From Paenibacillus glycinis (GTDB taxonomy: Bacteria > Bacillota > Bacilli > Paenibacillales > Paenibacillaceae): 64,000 bases of DNA. The translations under genes and the position numbers were made by a program. The stretch lies in the NCBI RefSeq assembly GCF_009909185.1, contig NZ_JAAAMV010000012.1, forward strand, positions 124,001 to 188,000, in the 5' to 3' direction. This document shows, one piece after another, positions 34,996 through 44,452 of this stretch (the stretch's first letter is position 1; each line of letters starts with the position of its first letter). A model generated the notes under the pieces. It saw only the letters and a program-made list of their open reading frames with translations. It did no database searches and was not told the DNA's origin.

Positions 34996-36735
34996 ATGGC
35001 ACGACAAGCGGAGAACAAGCTGTATCCGATCCAGCACTACGTCCGAATTATCCTGATCATCTCGTTTTCCGCGCTGGTGCTGGATTTCATGATCAGCTTC
35101 GCCTCGATCACGATCGTCAAGCAGCAATCGGCCCGGGATCTGCGGGACACCGCCTATCTCTACATCAACCGGATCAACAACGACTTCTCCTACATCTCCC
35201 ACTTCATGGGCTGGACGCTGGCCAACGACGAGAACATCAAGGTCATGGCGGCCCACGGCCCCGACGAAACGGCATTCCTGAAAGCCAACTTGTCGCTGTA
35301 CCGGCGTTTCGTCGAGCTGCAGAAGAGCTACGGCACGGCCTACAATTTCTTTCTCTATTTCGATAAGAAGAATTACCTGCAGAACTGCGCGCCGATGGGG
35401 ATGACCTACACGGAGTACCAAGCTCTGCAGAAGCAGGTCGGCATCTATATCAAGGACAAGGTTTATTACGAGAAGCTCTATTCGTGGTGGTCGACCGTCC
35501 AGCTCGCGGGGAAATTTTATATCCTGAATATCGTGCCGTACCATGACAGCTACCTCATCTGCCTCATCTCCGCGGACGATCTGATCCGGCCCCTGCGCCA
35601 GACCAATCTGGGCGAGAACGGCTATGCGTCCCTGACCAGCGAGGACGGCACGCGCGTGACCAGCCCGATCTCCAACAAGGGCGAGCTGCTCGACGTCAAG
35701 CCGAAGCAGACGGCGTTCCCCGATCTGCTTCGAACCAAAACGACGGTGAACGGCGAATTCACCAACGCTTCTTTCTACGTGAAGCTCGTCATCCAATTCG
35801 GCGCGTTCGAGAAAATCATGATCGCCCAGCTGCTCATCGTGCTGCTCGCCGTCATCATCGCCTGCAGCCTGTGCTTCATCATGCTTTATTTCAAGAACAA
35901 GGTGCTGCAGCCGATCAAGAACTTCTCCTACAACCTGACCTTCTGGGACGGCGACGGCGAGCCGCTCGACATTCGGAGCAGCAAGATGTTCGAGCTGGAG
36001 AAGGCCAACAAGCAGTTTCTTAACCTGGTGAAACAAATCAAGGATTACAAGATCGACATCTACGAGCGCGAGATCGAGAAGCAGCGCATCCAGCTGGATT
36101 ACATGAAGCTGCAGATCAAGCCGCATTTCTTCCTGAACTGCCTGACGACCATCCACAGCATGGCGCAAATGGGCATGGACGAGGAAATCCAGCAAATGGC
36201 TTTATCCACCTCGGATTATTTCCGGTACATTTTCCAGAACGGCCAGGACTTCGTCCGGCTGGAGGATGAGCTCGAGCATGTCCGGATTTATCTCGAGATT
36301 CAGAAAAGCCGCTACCGGGACTCGTTCGTCTACCGGATCTCGCAATCCGAGCGGACGCGGGGCGCTAGGATCCCGCCGCTTGTCCTGCAGACGTTCGTCG
36401 AGAACGCGATCAAGTACGCGGTGTCCAGGGACAACGAAGCGCAGATCTCGCTCGACGTCGCGCGCGAGCTGACTGAGGACGCCGAGATGACCGTGATCCG
36501 CATCTCCGATAGCGGTCCAGGCTTCGCGCCGGACGTGCTGACCAAGCTGCAGGACGGACAGCCGCTCGACCAGGCGCACGGAACGCAGATCGGCATCATG
36601 AACACCGTCCAGCGGCTGGCGTATTTGTACCGCGATCGGGCGGCCATCCGCTTCGCCAACCGCGAAGGCGGGGGCGCCTGCGTCGTACTCTATCTGCCGG
36701 AGCCGCCGGCCAATTCAACCGGGATGGGAGCGTGA
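34996..36735 (+). CDS. YesM-type sensor histidine kinase
   Basis: 579 residues. First membrane helix at about 15-40, an extracellular sensor domain to about 270, second helix at about 275-300 followed by a HAMP-like segment, then the His_kinase/HATPase part. Phospho-acceptor H377 lies in LQIKPHFFLNCL; the N box is VENAIKYAV and the G box SDSGPGFAP. Senses an extracellular sugar or the loaded binding protein and phosphorylates the response regulator 4 nt downstream. Confidence 0.94.
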   Translation: MARQAENKLYPIQHYVRIILIISFSALVLDFMISFASITIVKQQSARDLRDTAYLYINRINNDFSYISHFMGWTLANDENIKVMAAHGPDETAFLKANLSLYRRFVELQKSYGTAYNFFLYFDKKNYLQNCAPMGMTYTEYQALQKQVGIYIKDKVYYEKLYSWWSTVQLAGKFYILNIVPYHDSYLICLISADDLIRPLRQTNLGENGYASLTSEDGTRVTSPISNKGELLDVKPKQTAFPDLLRTKTTVNGEFTNASFYVKLVIQFGAFEKIMIAQLLIVLLAVIIACSLCFIMLYFKNKVLQPIKNFSYNLTFWDGDGEPLDIRSSKMFELEKANKQFLNLVKQIKDYKIDIYEREIEKQRIQLDYMKLQIKPHFFLNCLTTIHSMAQMGMDEEIQQMALSTSDYFRYIFQNGQDFVRLEDELEHVRIYLEIQKSRYRDSFVYRISQSERTRGARIPPLVLQTFVENAIKYAVSRDNEAQISLDVARELTEDAEMTVIRISDSGPGFAPDVLTKLQDGQPLDQAHGTQIGIMNTVQRLAYLYRDRAAIRFANREGGGACVVLYLPEPPANSTGMGA

Positions 36736-36739
36736 CCGC

Positions 36740-38344
36740 ATGAACGTGCTGCTCGTGGACGACGATTATTTCGTCGTGACCGCCTTGGAGAAGAAGATCG
36801 ACTGGAACTCGCTGGGGATCGAATCGGTCCATACCGCCCATAACGTCGCGCAGGCGCGCGACGTTATGAAGCGCCATGACATCGAGATCCTTATCTCCGA
36901 TATCGAGATGCCGCAGGGCAGCGGGCTGGAATTGCTGGCGTGGATTCGGGAGGAACACTACGACGTGCAGGCCATCTTCCTGACGAACTACGCCGATTTC
37001 AATTACGCCCAGAAAGCGATCGAGCTGCGGAGCTTTGAATATTTCCTCAAGCCGATCCAGTTCGACAAGCTGATGCTGATCATCCGCAAGGCCGTCGAGC
37101 GGGCGCAGGAACAGCAGCAGAACGAGCGGGCGATACAAGAGGGCCGCTACTGGCAGCAAAATCATGCGAAGATGCGCGAGCATTTCTGGCGGAAGCTCGT
37201 CGGCGGCAGCGCCTCCTCCCCGGTCAAGCCGGCCGAGATCGCGGCGGCCGTCCAGGAGCAGCATCTCGCCTACGGCATGAACGATGCCGTGCAGCCCGTG
37301 CTGTTCAGCCTGTTCCCGTACGACGGCAGCATGGGCCGCGACGAGAAGAACCTGTTCGACTTCGCGCTGCTGAACGTCCTGTACGAATTGTTCCGGCACG
37401 CGGACTTTACCGTCGAGACCGTCCTGGAGTACAAGACGCGGCAATGGATGGCTATCCTGAACTGGAACCGGCCGCCCGCCGACGGGGTGCTCGCGGATCT
37501 ATGCGGGTCGTTTATCCGGCAGGCGAACCGCTCGCTCAAGAGCGATGCCTGCTGCATCGTCGGCGTCCCCGGCACGCTCGGAGGCGCGAGCCCGATCATC
37601 CGGCGGCTGCTCCAGCTGAACGAAGACATCGCCAAACGGCGCAATCGGGTCTTCTTCGCGGAGGAGTATGGCCGAACGTCCGAGGAAGGCTATGCGCCGC
37701 CGAATCTGAAGCTGCTCGAAGCGCTGCTCGACGAGGGCAAGCCGGCCGAATTCCTGAAGGAAACGACCCGGTATTTGAACGACCGTTCGCGCCAGCCCTA
37801 TTTCACCACCTCCGTGCTCAGCCTGTTTCGCCTCGATCTGATGCAGCTCGTGTACGCGTTCCTCAAGTCGAAGGGCATTCAGGCGCATCAGCTCTACGCC
37901 GGCAGAGCGAACGAGCAGCTGCTCGCCCAGTCCCTGAATTCCGTCGAAGACATGGAGGAATACCTGCGCTGCCTGGTCAATACCGCCATGGAATACCGGG
38001 TCTTCGCTGAGCAGCCAAAGTCCGTCGCGGAAGAGATCAAACAGTACATCCATGCCCGTTACGGAGAGGATCTGACCCGCAACAGCCTCGCGGACGTCGT
38101 CTTCCTCCACCCGGACTACCTGGCGCGGCTGTTCAAGAAGGAGACCGGCGTATCGCTCGGCGCCTACATCATCGAGGCGCGAATCGCGGCCGCCAAGCAG
38201 CTGCTCCGCGCGACGGACCAGTCCGTGTTCGCCGTCGCCAAGAAGGTCGGCTATGCCAACTATTCCTACTTCGCGAAGGTGTTCAAGCAGGAGGCCGGAG
38301 TGACGCCGAGCGAGTATAAGCAGCATGGCGCGCGGCAGCCGTGA
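36740..38344 (+). CDS. YesN-type response regulator with AraC output domain
   Basis: 534 residues. Receiver domain at 1-120 with phospho-acceptor D54 (LISDIEMPQG) and K104 (FLKPIQ); a long middle region to about 430; a C-terminal AraC double helix-turn-helix (LADVVFLHPDYLARLFKKETG and VFAVAKKVGYANYSYFAKVFKQ, then GVTPSEYKQH). Partner of the kinase just upstream and probable activator of the divergent Lpl-type operon. Confidence 0.94.
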   Translation: MNVLLVDDDYFVVTALEKKIDWNSLGIESVHTAHNVAQARDVMKRHDIEILISDIEMPQGSGLELLAWIREEHYDVQAIFLTNYADFNYAQKAIELRSFEYFLKPIQFDKLMLIIRKAVERAQEQQQNERAIQEGRYWQQNHAKMREHFWRKLVGGSASSPVKPAEIAAAVQEQHLAYGMNDAVQPVLFSLFPYDGSMGRDEKNLFDFALLNVLYELFRHADFTVETVLEYKTRQWMAILNWNRPPADGVLADLCGSFIRQANRSLKSDACCIVGVPGTLGGASPIIRRLLQLNEDIAKRRNRVFFAEEYGRTSEEGYAPPNLKLLEALLDEGKPAEFLKETTRYLNDRSRQPYFTTSVLSLFRLDLMQLVYAFLKSKGIQAHQLYAGRANEQLLAQSLNSVEDMEEYLRCLVNTAMEYRVFAEQPKSVAEEIKQYIHARYGEDLTRNSLADVVFLHPDYLARLFKKETGVSLGAYIIEARIAAAKQLLRATDQSVFAVAKKVGYANYSYFAKVFKQEAGVTPSEYKQHGARQP

Positions 38345-38354
38345 TCGGCATCGC

Positions 38355-38397
38355 GCGAAAAAGGCCAACCGGGCAGAATCGGGTTGACCTTTTTCGC
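38355..38397. terminator. Bidirectional terminator after the YesN-type gene
   Basis: GCGAAAAAGGCCAACC pairs with GGTTGACCTTTTTCGC (one mismatch) around a short loop; T runs on both strands. Confidence 0.9.
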
Positions 38398-38467
38398 ATA
38401 TAGCATGCAATGCAAAAAGACAGGCACATAAAGGAGGGCCTTCGTGGGAATTAATGCCATAAACAAA

Positions 38468-38498
38468 AAAGCCGCGATTGCCGCAGCCTTTGATGATT
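38468..38498 (-). terminator. Probable terminator of the OhrR-like gene
   Basis: Imperfect GC stem (AAAGCCGCG with CGCAGCCTTT) followed by TTTTTTG on the - strand. Confidence 0.5.
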
Positions 38499-38512
38499 CG
38501 ATATTCTGATCG

Positions 38513-38971
38513 TTATTTCCCTGCCGACTTCTCGTTCACCTGATGAAGCAGCTTCCGGATCGCCCCGTTCAGTACGCCGATCTCCGCTTCGGTCATCCCG
38601 CTCGCTTCCAGAAGCGACAGCGGCACGCACGTCGATTGGTCTTTGAGCGATATCCCTTTGTCGGTAATCCGAATGTGCAGCACCCGCTCGTCTTCCTTCG
38701 AACGTTCGCGCCGGACAAGCCCCGCGGCTTCCATTCGTTTCAACATCGGAGTCAGCGTGCCGGAATCCAAGACCAATTGGTCGCCCAAGTCCTTGACCGA
38801 CATCGTCTCATGCTCCCATAGCGCGAGCAGAACCAGGTATTGCGGATAGGTTAAGTCCAAATCGTCGAGCAGCGGCCGGTACATTCGGAAAATCGCCCTC
38901 GAGCAAGCATATAACGAAAAACACAGATGAGCATCCAACGGTATATGAGGTCCCTGATTATCGTTTTTCAT
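38513..38971 (-). CDS. ohrR: OhrR-like MarR-family redox regulator
   Basis: 152 residues. LCFSLYACSR, PLLDDLDLTYPQYLVLLALWEHE, LVLDSGTLTPMLKRMEAAGLVRRERSKEDER closely follow B. subtilis OhrR, a repressor inactivated by organic hydroperoxides. The sensing cysteine is C17; a second near 23 and a distal one in QSTCVPLSL suggest the two-cysteine type. It lies beside tpx and trxB in the same direction. It is the best candidate for binding the four palindromes at 40700-40946, although these differ from the B. subtilis OhrR operator. No such palindrome lies in front of its own gene. Confidence 0.88.
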   Translation of the reverse strand: MKNDNQGPHIPLDAHLCFSLYACSRAIFRMYRPLLDDLDLTYPQYLVLLALWEHETMSVKDLGDQLVLDSGTLTPMLKRMEAAGLVRRERSKEDERVLHIRITDKGISLKDQSTCVPLSLLEASGMTEAEIGVLNGAIRKLLHQVNEKSAGK

Positions 38972-39080
38972 AGGTCATCCCTCCTCGAACGTTTCTTCGA
39001 CAGCCCATCGCCCTTCATATTACAATCCCTTTTACGAAAAAACAATGCATCGCGGAGCCGCAAGACGGAAATAGCGAAAA

Positions 39081-39120
39081 AAGAAGATGAAGCCCCTTGA
39101 TCAAGGGGCTTACGTCTTCG
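39081..39120 (-). terminator. Rho-independent terminator after tpx
   Basis: A perfect 22-base palindrome (39090-39111, AAGCCCCTTGA and its inverse) extended by GAAGA/TCTTC; TTTTTTCG follows on the - strand. Confidence 0.9.
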
Positions 39121-39162
39121 TTGCGCTTTGTTCGTATTGCTCCATTTAGGCCGATGGCCCGC

Positions 39163-39684
39163 TTAATCCGCGATCCCGCGCAGGGCGGCCAGCGCGCCGT
39201 CGTAATCCGGATGATCCGACAGTTCGCTCAAGTATTCGACGTAACGGACCGTATCGTCGGCGTCGACGATAAAGATCGCGCGTTGATCCAGCTGCAGTTC
39301 TTTGATCAACACGCCGTACGCCTCGCCGAAGGCGCGGTGTTTGTAATCCGACAAGGTGATGACGCGTTCGATGCCGGCGGTGGCGCAAAACCGGCTCTGC
39401 GCGAACGGCAAGTCGACCGAGATCGTCAAGACGACCACGCCGTCGCCCAGCTTCGAAGCCTCTTGATTGAAACGGCGCGTTTGCGCGTCGCACACGTCGG
39501 TATCCAGCGAAGGCACGACGGAGATAAGCTTGATTTTGCCTTTGTAATCGGAGAGGCTCGCTTCGGTCATCAGATCCTTGTTGATGGTGAAAGCGGGCGC
39601 TTTGTCCCCGACTTTCAATTCCGGGCCAACCAGCGTGATCGGTTGTCCGCCTACCGTTGCTTTGCCTGTACGTTCTTGTGCCAT
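39163..39684 (-). CDS. tpx: Thiol peroxidase Tpx (atypical 2-Cys peroxiredoxin)
   Basis: Thioredoxin-dependent peroxidase (173 residues, typical length). Peroxidatic C65 in PSLDTDVCDAQTRRFN and resolving C100 in QSRFCATAG; G/N-terminal VGDKAPAF as expected. It lies 57 nt after trxB in the same direction, so the peroxidase and the reductase that feeds its electrons through thioredoxin are probably co-transcribed. Confidence 0.96.
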   Translation of the reverse strand: MAQERTGKATVGGQPITLVGPELKVGDKAPAFTINKDLMTEASLSDYKGKIKLISVVPSLDTDVCDAQTRRFNQEASKLGDGVVVLTISVDLPFAQSRFCATAGIERVITLSDYKHRAFGEAYGVLIKELQLDQRAIFIVDADDTVRYVEYLSELSDHPDYDGALAALRGIAD

Positions 39685-39741
39685 GTGAAATAACCTCCAT
39701 TGGTTGATTAGTTTAGTCGGTCGATAGCCGTTGCATCCTGA

Positions 39742-40668
39742 TTACTGCCGTTCGAACAAGAAGCTCTCGCAATCCAAAGCCGCTTTGCACCCGCTGCCCG
39801 CCGACGTGATCGCCTGACGATATATCGGATCCATGACGTCTCCGCAAGCGAATACGCCGGGAACGTTCGTGCGGGAAGTCCCCGGAACGACTTCCACGTA
39901 GCCCAGCTCGTCGGTTTGGACCTGGCCGCCCAAGAAGCCGGTGTTCGGACGATGGCCGATCGCAAGGAAGATGCCGTCGGCTTCCAGCACTTCCTCCTCC
40001 CCCGTCGCGTTGTTGCGCACCTTGAGGCCGGTCACGCCTTTGTCGCCGGCCATGACTTCGAGCGGGGCGGCGTTAAGGCTCCACGCGATTTTCGCGTTAC
40101 CGCGCGCGCGGTCCTGCATGATTCGGGAAGCTCGGAGTTCCTCCCTGCGATGCACGAGCCGGACCTCGGAAGCGAACCTCGTCAAGAATTGCGCCTCCTC
40201 CATCGCGGTGTCGCCGCCGCCGATGACGATGATCTTCTTGTTCCGGAAGAAAAATCCGTCGCAGGTCGCGCAGGTGCTCACCCCTCTGCCGAAATTCTCG
40301 GCTTCCCCGGGGATGCCGACCGTTTTCGCGGAAGCGCCGGTCGAAAGGATCACCGCGTCCGCCGTTATTTCGCCGCCGCCTTCCAAATACAACGTGAACG
40401 GACGCTTGGCTAGATCCACGCGGGCGACGTAGCCTGATTGCACGCGCGCGCCGAATCGCTCGGCTTGCTTCCGCATATTCTCCATGAGCTCCGCTCCCGT
40501 GATTCCCTCCGGGAAACCGGGGAAGTTCTCGACTTCCGTCGTCGTCGTCAGCTGCCCGCCCGGCTGCGACCCTTCGATAATGAGCGGCGACAGGTTCGCC
40601 CGAGCCAAGTAGATCGCCGCCGTTAATCCCGCGGGACCCGTTCCGATAATGACCGTTTGATGATGCAA
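39742..40668 (-). CDS. trxB: Thioredoxin reductase
   Basis: FAD/NADPH enzyme reducing thioredoxin (308 residues). FAD motif GTGPAGLTAAIYLARA (9-24), redox pair C133-A-T-C136, NADPH motif IGGGDTAMEEA, C-terminal FACGDVMDPIYRQ. No ATG fits; TTG at 40668 follows GGGAGGAAAAC and yields the canonical N-terminus. Promoter TTGACA-17-TATGAT overlaps ATTTGTNNACAAAT palindromes, so it is probably under redox repression. A housekeeping trxB may exist elsewhere; this copy appears stress-linked. Confidence 0.94.
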   Translation of the reverse strand: MHHQTVIIGTGPAGLTAAIYLARANLSPLIIEGSQPGGQLTTTTEVENFPGFPEGITGAELMENMRKQAERFGARVQSGYVARVDLAKRPFTLYLEGGGEITADAVILSTGASAKTVGIPGEAENFGRGVSTCATCDGFFFRNKKIIVIGGGDTAMEEAQFLTRFASEVRLVHRREELRASRIMQDRARGNAKIAWSLNAAPLEVMAGDKGVTGLKVRNNATGEEEVLEADGIFLAIGHRPNTGFLGGQVQTDELGYVEVVPGTSRTNVPGVFACGDVMDPIYRQAITSAGSGCKAALDCESFLFERQ

Positions 40669-40699
40669 AGTGTTTTCCTCCCTCGTTCGCCCGCTAATC

Positions 40700-40713
40700 A
40701 TTTGTGCACAAAC
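40700..40713. promoter_or_regulatory. Palindrome 1 (trxB leader)
   Basis: ATTTGTGCACAAAC, one mismatch from ATTTGTNNACAAAT, at about +5 to +18 of the trxB transcript. Confidence 0.65.
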
Positions 40714-40724
40714 TTTATGAACCA

Positions 40725-40753
40725 ATCATAGCTGCGCAGAAACAATTTGTCAA
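40725..40753 (-). promoter_or_regulatory. Sigma-A promoter of trxB
   Basis: TTGACA (40753-40748), 17-base spacer, TATGAT (40730-40725) on the - strand. Confidence 0.85.
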
Positions 40754-40758
40754 CAAAT
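40745..40758. promoter_or_regulatory. Palindrome 2 (trxB -35)
   Basis: ATTTGTCAACAAAT, perfect inverted repeat (16 bases with the flanking A/T), overlapping the -35 of trxB. A half site ACACAAAT follows at 40766-40773. Confidence 0.75.
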
Positions 40759-40917
40759 TAATTTTACACAAATTATATCCGCGATAACCGTCCCAATCAC
40801 GTTAATGCGATTTTGCACGCCTATATGGAAGCATTAAAATCAGCGGCTCGAACGCAGCGGAATCCGTTCGTTCTTAAGCTTCAATAGAGCGTTTAGCGGA
40901 GCTATTTTCGCAAATTA

Positions 40918-40946
40918 ATTTGTTGACAAATGATTTGTACACAAAT
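40918..40946. promoter_or_regulatory. Palindromes 3 and 4 (hydrolase promoter)
   Basis: ATTTGTTGACAAAT (40918-40931) and ATTTGTACACAAAT (40933-40946), both perfect, 15 bases apart. They cover the -35 and spacer of the hydrolase promoter. Confidence 0.8.
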
Positions 40947-40951
40947 AATAT
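40923..40951 (+). promoter_or_regulatory. Sigma-A promoter of the alpha/beta hydrolase
   Basis: TTGACA (40923-40928), 17-base spacer, TAATAT (40946-40951). Confidence 0.85.
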
Positions 40952-41032
40952 AGAGACACGGACGAGCCAAAACTTACCACGAATGCGATGGCGAAGTCAG
41001 GCTCGCCAACCCACAACTCCGAGGAGGAATAC

Positions 41033-41986
41033 ATGATGAAAAGCTTGAAAAACAACAAACTCTTGACGCTGTCGCTGGCGGTGGCGCTGATCGGCACCGG
41101 CACGGGAATCGGAACGAGCCTCGCGCAATCGCCCGTCGCGGAAGCGCAGCATTATTCGTCCGGCGTCGTGAATACGAGCGGCGGCCATTACGTAACGGTC
41201 GCGAACAACGTGAAGCTGTACGTCGAAGACGTCGGCGAAGGCAAGCCGGTCGTCTTCATTCACGGATGGCCTGCCAATCACGAGATGTACGAATATCAGG
41301 AAACCGAATTGCCCCAGAAGGGCATTCGCTTCATCGGAATCGACCTGCGCGGCTTCGGCAAATCCGATCATCCTTACGACGGCTACGATATGGACACCTT
41401 CGCGGACGACGTGCGCCAGGTCATCGACAAGCTCGAATTGAAAGACGTGACGCTGGCCGGATTCTCGATGGGCGGCACGGTGGCGACGAATTACATGATC
41501 CGTCACAAAGGCCACGCGGTGTCCAAGCTGATGCTGTTCGGAGCCGCTTCGCCCAGCTGGAGCCAGCGCGATGGCTATCCGTACGGCATCACGCAGCAGG
41601 ATATCGACAACCTCGTAGCGAACCTGAAAGCGGATCGCCCGAACATGCTGAAAAGCTTCGGCGACGATTTCTTCTACAATCAGCCGAGCCCGGCATTCCG
41701 CGCTTGGTTCGATCAAATGGGACTGTCCTCGGATCCCCGCGCAACGATCGAGAGCATTCGATCGGTCGCGGAAACGGATCTCCGCGCCGGCCTGAAGAAC
41801 ATCGGCGTGCCTACGCTGATCTTGCACGGGGTGCACGACAAAGCGGTTCCGTTCGCCATCGCGGAACAGCTGCACAAAGGCATTCGGAACTCGACGCTCG
41901 TGCCGTTCCAAAACAGCGGCCATGGCCTCTTCTATGAAGAGAAAAATAAATTCAACGATGAGATCGTCAAATTCGTAAAGCCTTAA
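41033..41986 (+). CDS. Exported alpha/beta hydrolase
   Basis: 317 residues. Signal peptide with a cleavage region near residue 38 (SPVAEAQ). The hydrolase fold has HGWPANHEMY (oxyanion), DLRGFGKSDHPY, nucleophile Ser in GFSMGG, acid in GVHDKAVPF and His in NSGHGLFYEE. Closest in pattern to the haloperoxidase/perhydrolase-like esterases. Ribosome site GAGGAGG precedes ATG 41033; ATG 41036 is equally possible. Its promoter carries two redox-type palindromes shared with trxB, suggesting induction by electrophile or peroxide stress. Confidence 0.9.
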   Translation: MMKSLKNNKLLTLSLAVALIGTGTGIGTSLAQSPVAEAQHYSSGVVNTSGGHYVTVANNVKLYVEDVGEGKPVVFIHGWPANHEMYEYQETELPQKGIRFIGIDLRGFGKSDHPYDGYDMDTFADDVRQVIDKLELKDVTLAGFSMGGTVATNYMIRHKGHAVSKLMLFGAASPSWSQRDGYPYGITQQDIDNLVANLKADRPNMLKSFGDDFFYNQPSPAFRAWFDQMGLSSDPRATIESIRSVAETDLRAGLKNIGVPTLILHGVHDKAVPFAIAEQLHKGIRNSTLVPFQNSGHGLFYEEKNKFNDEIVKFVKP

Positions 41987-42083
41987 GACCGATGCGCCTT
42001 CGGCAGCCCAGCTTCCCGCTCCCGCAGCCGGAAACGCCTCCCCTCGTTAACCCATGCAGTATCGTTACGATCGGACATGAAAA

Positions 42084-42107
42084 AACCCGCCGAATACCCG
42101 GCGGGTT
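42084..42107. terminator. Bidirectional terminator between hydrolase and iolB
   Basis: AACCCGCCG (42084-42092) pairs with CGGCGGGTT (42099-42107); T runs on both strands. Confidence 0.88.
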
Positions 42108-42126
42108 TGTCCTATATTCGCATGAT

Positions 42127-42945
42127 TTATTTCCCAGCCGGCTTCGGCATAAGCCACGCATGATCCGGATCGTTGTGAAACTTCCACGTCCGCACCGGCC
42201 CCGCCATCACGTTCAAATAATACACCTCGTAGCCCGGCGGCGCGGACACGGGATGGTAGCCGCGCGGCACGAGGACGGCTTCGCCGCTCGCCACGGCCAA
42301 CGTCTCGTCCAGCGAGCGGTCGTCCGTATAGACACGCTGCACCGCGAAGCCCTGCTTCGGCTCCACATGATAGTAATACGTCTCCTCGAGCAGCGATTCC
42401 TCGGGCAGACGATCCCGGTCATGCTTGTGCGGCGGATAGCTGGACCAATGGCCGCCCGGCGTGAACACTTCCACGACGAGCAGGCTGTCCGCCGCCTCGG
42501 ATTCCGGCAAAATGTTGTGGATCAGCCGCTCCGTGCTGCCTTGTCCGCGAGCTTCGACGCCCACGTGCTCGGGGCCGATCAGTCGGGCCGCGTGCGTCCC
42601 CTTGCCCGGCGCCCGGCAGACCGCGAGCCGAAGCTCGGTCACGGCCGTGACCTCGAACCGGTCGCCGGAAGGCACGTAGACCGAATACGGCGGAATTTTC
42701 TCGAACACGCTCATGCGCGCGCCGATATTGTTCCACGCCCGCTCCGCGGTCGCAACGTCCGCGCGGCCCGCGAGCAGCACGAGGCACGCCTCCTGCTCCC
42801 CGGTCGAACGGACGAGCCGTTCCCCGGCTTGCAGCACGTAGACTTCGAAGCCGACATGCGCCCAGCCCGCCGATGCCGGCGTGATGCGCAGGATATTGCC
42901 GTCCGCGTCCGGCGTCGGACTTGGTTTGACGATGAGTTCGCTCAT
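42127..42945 (-). CDS. iolB: 5-deoxy-glucuronate isomerase IolB
   Basis: Inositol-pathway isomerase converting 5-deoxy-D-glucuronate to 5-dehydro-2-deoxy-D-gluconate (272 residues, normal). Bicupin; the metal-binding region is GGHWSSYPPHKHDRD, with LEETYYYHVEPKQGFAVQRVY, and PRGYHPVSAPPGYEVYYLNVMAG at the end. Last gene of the long operon, 25 nt after iolA. Confidence 0.97.
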   Translation of the reverse strand: MSELIVKPSPTPDADGNILRITPASAGWAHVGFEVYVLQAGERLVRSTGEQEACLVLLAGRADVATAERAWNNIGARMSVFEKIPPYSVYVPSGDRFEVTAVTELRLAVCRAPGKGTHAARLIGPEHVGVEARGQGSTERLIHNILPESEAADSLLVVEVFTPGGHWSSYPPHKHDRDRLPEESLLEETYYYHVEPKQGFAVQRVYTDDRSLDETLAVASGEAVLVPRGYHPVSAPPGYEVYYLNVMAGPVRTWKFHNDPDHAWLMPKPAGK

Positions 42946-42970
42946 GGATGCTTATGCTCCTTCCTGTCGC

Positions 42971-44431
42971 TTACCAGCGCGCCGTGACCATTTTCTTGCG
43001 CGTATAGAACTCCACGCCGTCCTGTCCGTTCGCGTGCAGGTCGCCGTAAAACGATTTTTTCCAGCCCGAGAACGGGAAGAACGCCATCGGCGCGGGCACG
43101 CCCAGATTGATGCCGAGCATGCCGGCGTCGATGTTCTCGCGGAAATGGCGGACGTGGCTGCCGTTCTGCGTGAAGAGGCACGCGCCGTTCGCGAAGTCCG
43201 ATTCGTTGGCCAGCGCGATCGCTTCGTCCAAGCTGTTCACCCGCACGACCGACAGCACCGGCGCGAAGATCTCGTCCTGCCAGATCTTCATCTCGCTCGT
43301 CACGTGATCGAAGATGGTCGGGCCGACGAAGTAGCCGTCGCCCGATGCCGCGGCATCGGCGCGTCCGTCGCGGCGCAGCACCGCGCCGTCCTTCTCGCCG
43401 GACGCGATGTAGCCGAGCGTGCGCTCCTTGTGCGGACCGCGGATGACCGGGCCGAGGAAGACGCCCTCGTCCATGCCGTTGCCGATCGTGATCCGGTCCG
43501 CCGCGGCGACCAGCTTCTCGATCAGCGGCTCGGCCGCTTCGCCGACGGCCACGACGACGGCGCAGGCCATGCAGCGTTCGCCCGCGGAGCCGAAGGCCGC
43601 GCCGACGATCTGCGTGACCGCGGCATCGAGATCCGCGTCCGGCATGACGATGGAGTGGTTCTTCGCGCCGGCGAGAGCTTGCACGCGTTTGCCGTGAGCC
43701 GACGCGGTCTTGTAGACGTATTCGGCCACCGGCTGGGAGCCGACGAACGAGATCGCCCGGACGTCCGGGTGCTCGAGCAGGCCGTTCACGACGTCATGCG
43801 CGCCGTGGACGACGTTCAGCACGCCGTCCGGCAGGCCCGCTTCCCGGAACAGCTCCGCCAGCCGGTTCGCGAGCAGCGGCGTCCGTTCGGACGGCTTCAG
43901 CACGAACGTATTGCCGCAGGCGATCGCGAGCGGGAACATCCAGCACGGCACCATCATCGGGAAGTTGAACGGCGTGATGCCGCCGACCACGCCGACCGGA
44001 TAGCGGTACATGCCGGATTCCAGGTTCGTCGCGATATCCGGCAGCTGCCGGCCCATCATGAGCGATGGCGCGCCGGCGGCGAATTCAACGCACTCGATGC
44101 CGCGCAGCACCTCGCCGTGCGCCTCGGTATAGCTCTTGCCGTTCTCCAGCGTGACGATGCGGGCGAGTTCGTCCCAATGATCGACGAGCAGCTGCTGGTA
44201 TTTGAACAGGATGCGCGCGCGGCGGGGAACCGGCGTCTTGCTCCATGCCGCGAAGGCGGCTTGGGCGACGCGGACCGCGCCGTCCAGCTCTTCCTTGGAC
44301 GATAGCGGGACATGGTTGATGATCTCGCCGGTTGCCGGGTTATAGACCGGCTCGGAGCTGCCGGAGACGGATGCGACCCATTCGCCGCCGATGAAGTTGG
44401 GAAGCAGGGCCGGTGCGTTCGTGTGGGACAT
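42971..44431 (-). CDS. iolA: Methylmalonate-semialdehyde dehydrogenase IolA/MmsA
   Basis: CoA-acylating aldehyde dehydrogenase converting malonate semialdehyde to acetyl-CoA and CO2 (486 residues). Catalytic C287 in [26 protein letters not shown] and NFIGGEW are family marks. 21 nt after iolC. It supplies the final step of myo-inositol breakdown. Confidence 0.97.
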   Translation of the reverse strand: MSHTNAPALLPNFIGGEWVASVSGSSEPVYNPATGEIINHVPLSSKEELDGAVRVAQAAFAAWSKTPVPRRARILFKYQQLLVDHWDELARIVTLENGKSYTEAHGEVLRGIECVEFAAGAPSLMMGRQLPDIATNLESGMYRYPVGVVGGITPFNFPMMVPCWMFPLAIACGNTFVLKPSERTPLLANRLAELFREAGLPDGVLNVVHGAHDVVNGLLEHPDVRAISFVGSQPVAEYVYKTASAHGKRVQALAGAKNHSIVMPDADLDAAVTQIVGAAFGSAGERCMACAVVVAVGEAAEPLIEKLVAAADRITIGNGMDEGVFLGPVIRGPHKERTLGYIASGEKDGAVLRRDGRADAAASGDGYFVGPTIFDHVTSEMKIWQDEIFAPVLSVVRVNSLDEAIALANESDFANGACLFTQNGSHVRHFRENIDAGMLGINLGVPAPMAFFPFSGWKKSFYGDLHANGQDGVEFYTRKKMVTARW

Positions 44432-44452
44432 GCGGAAGATCTCCTTTCGTGA

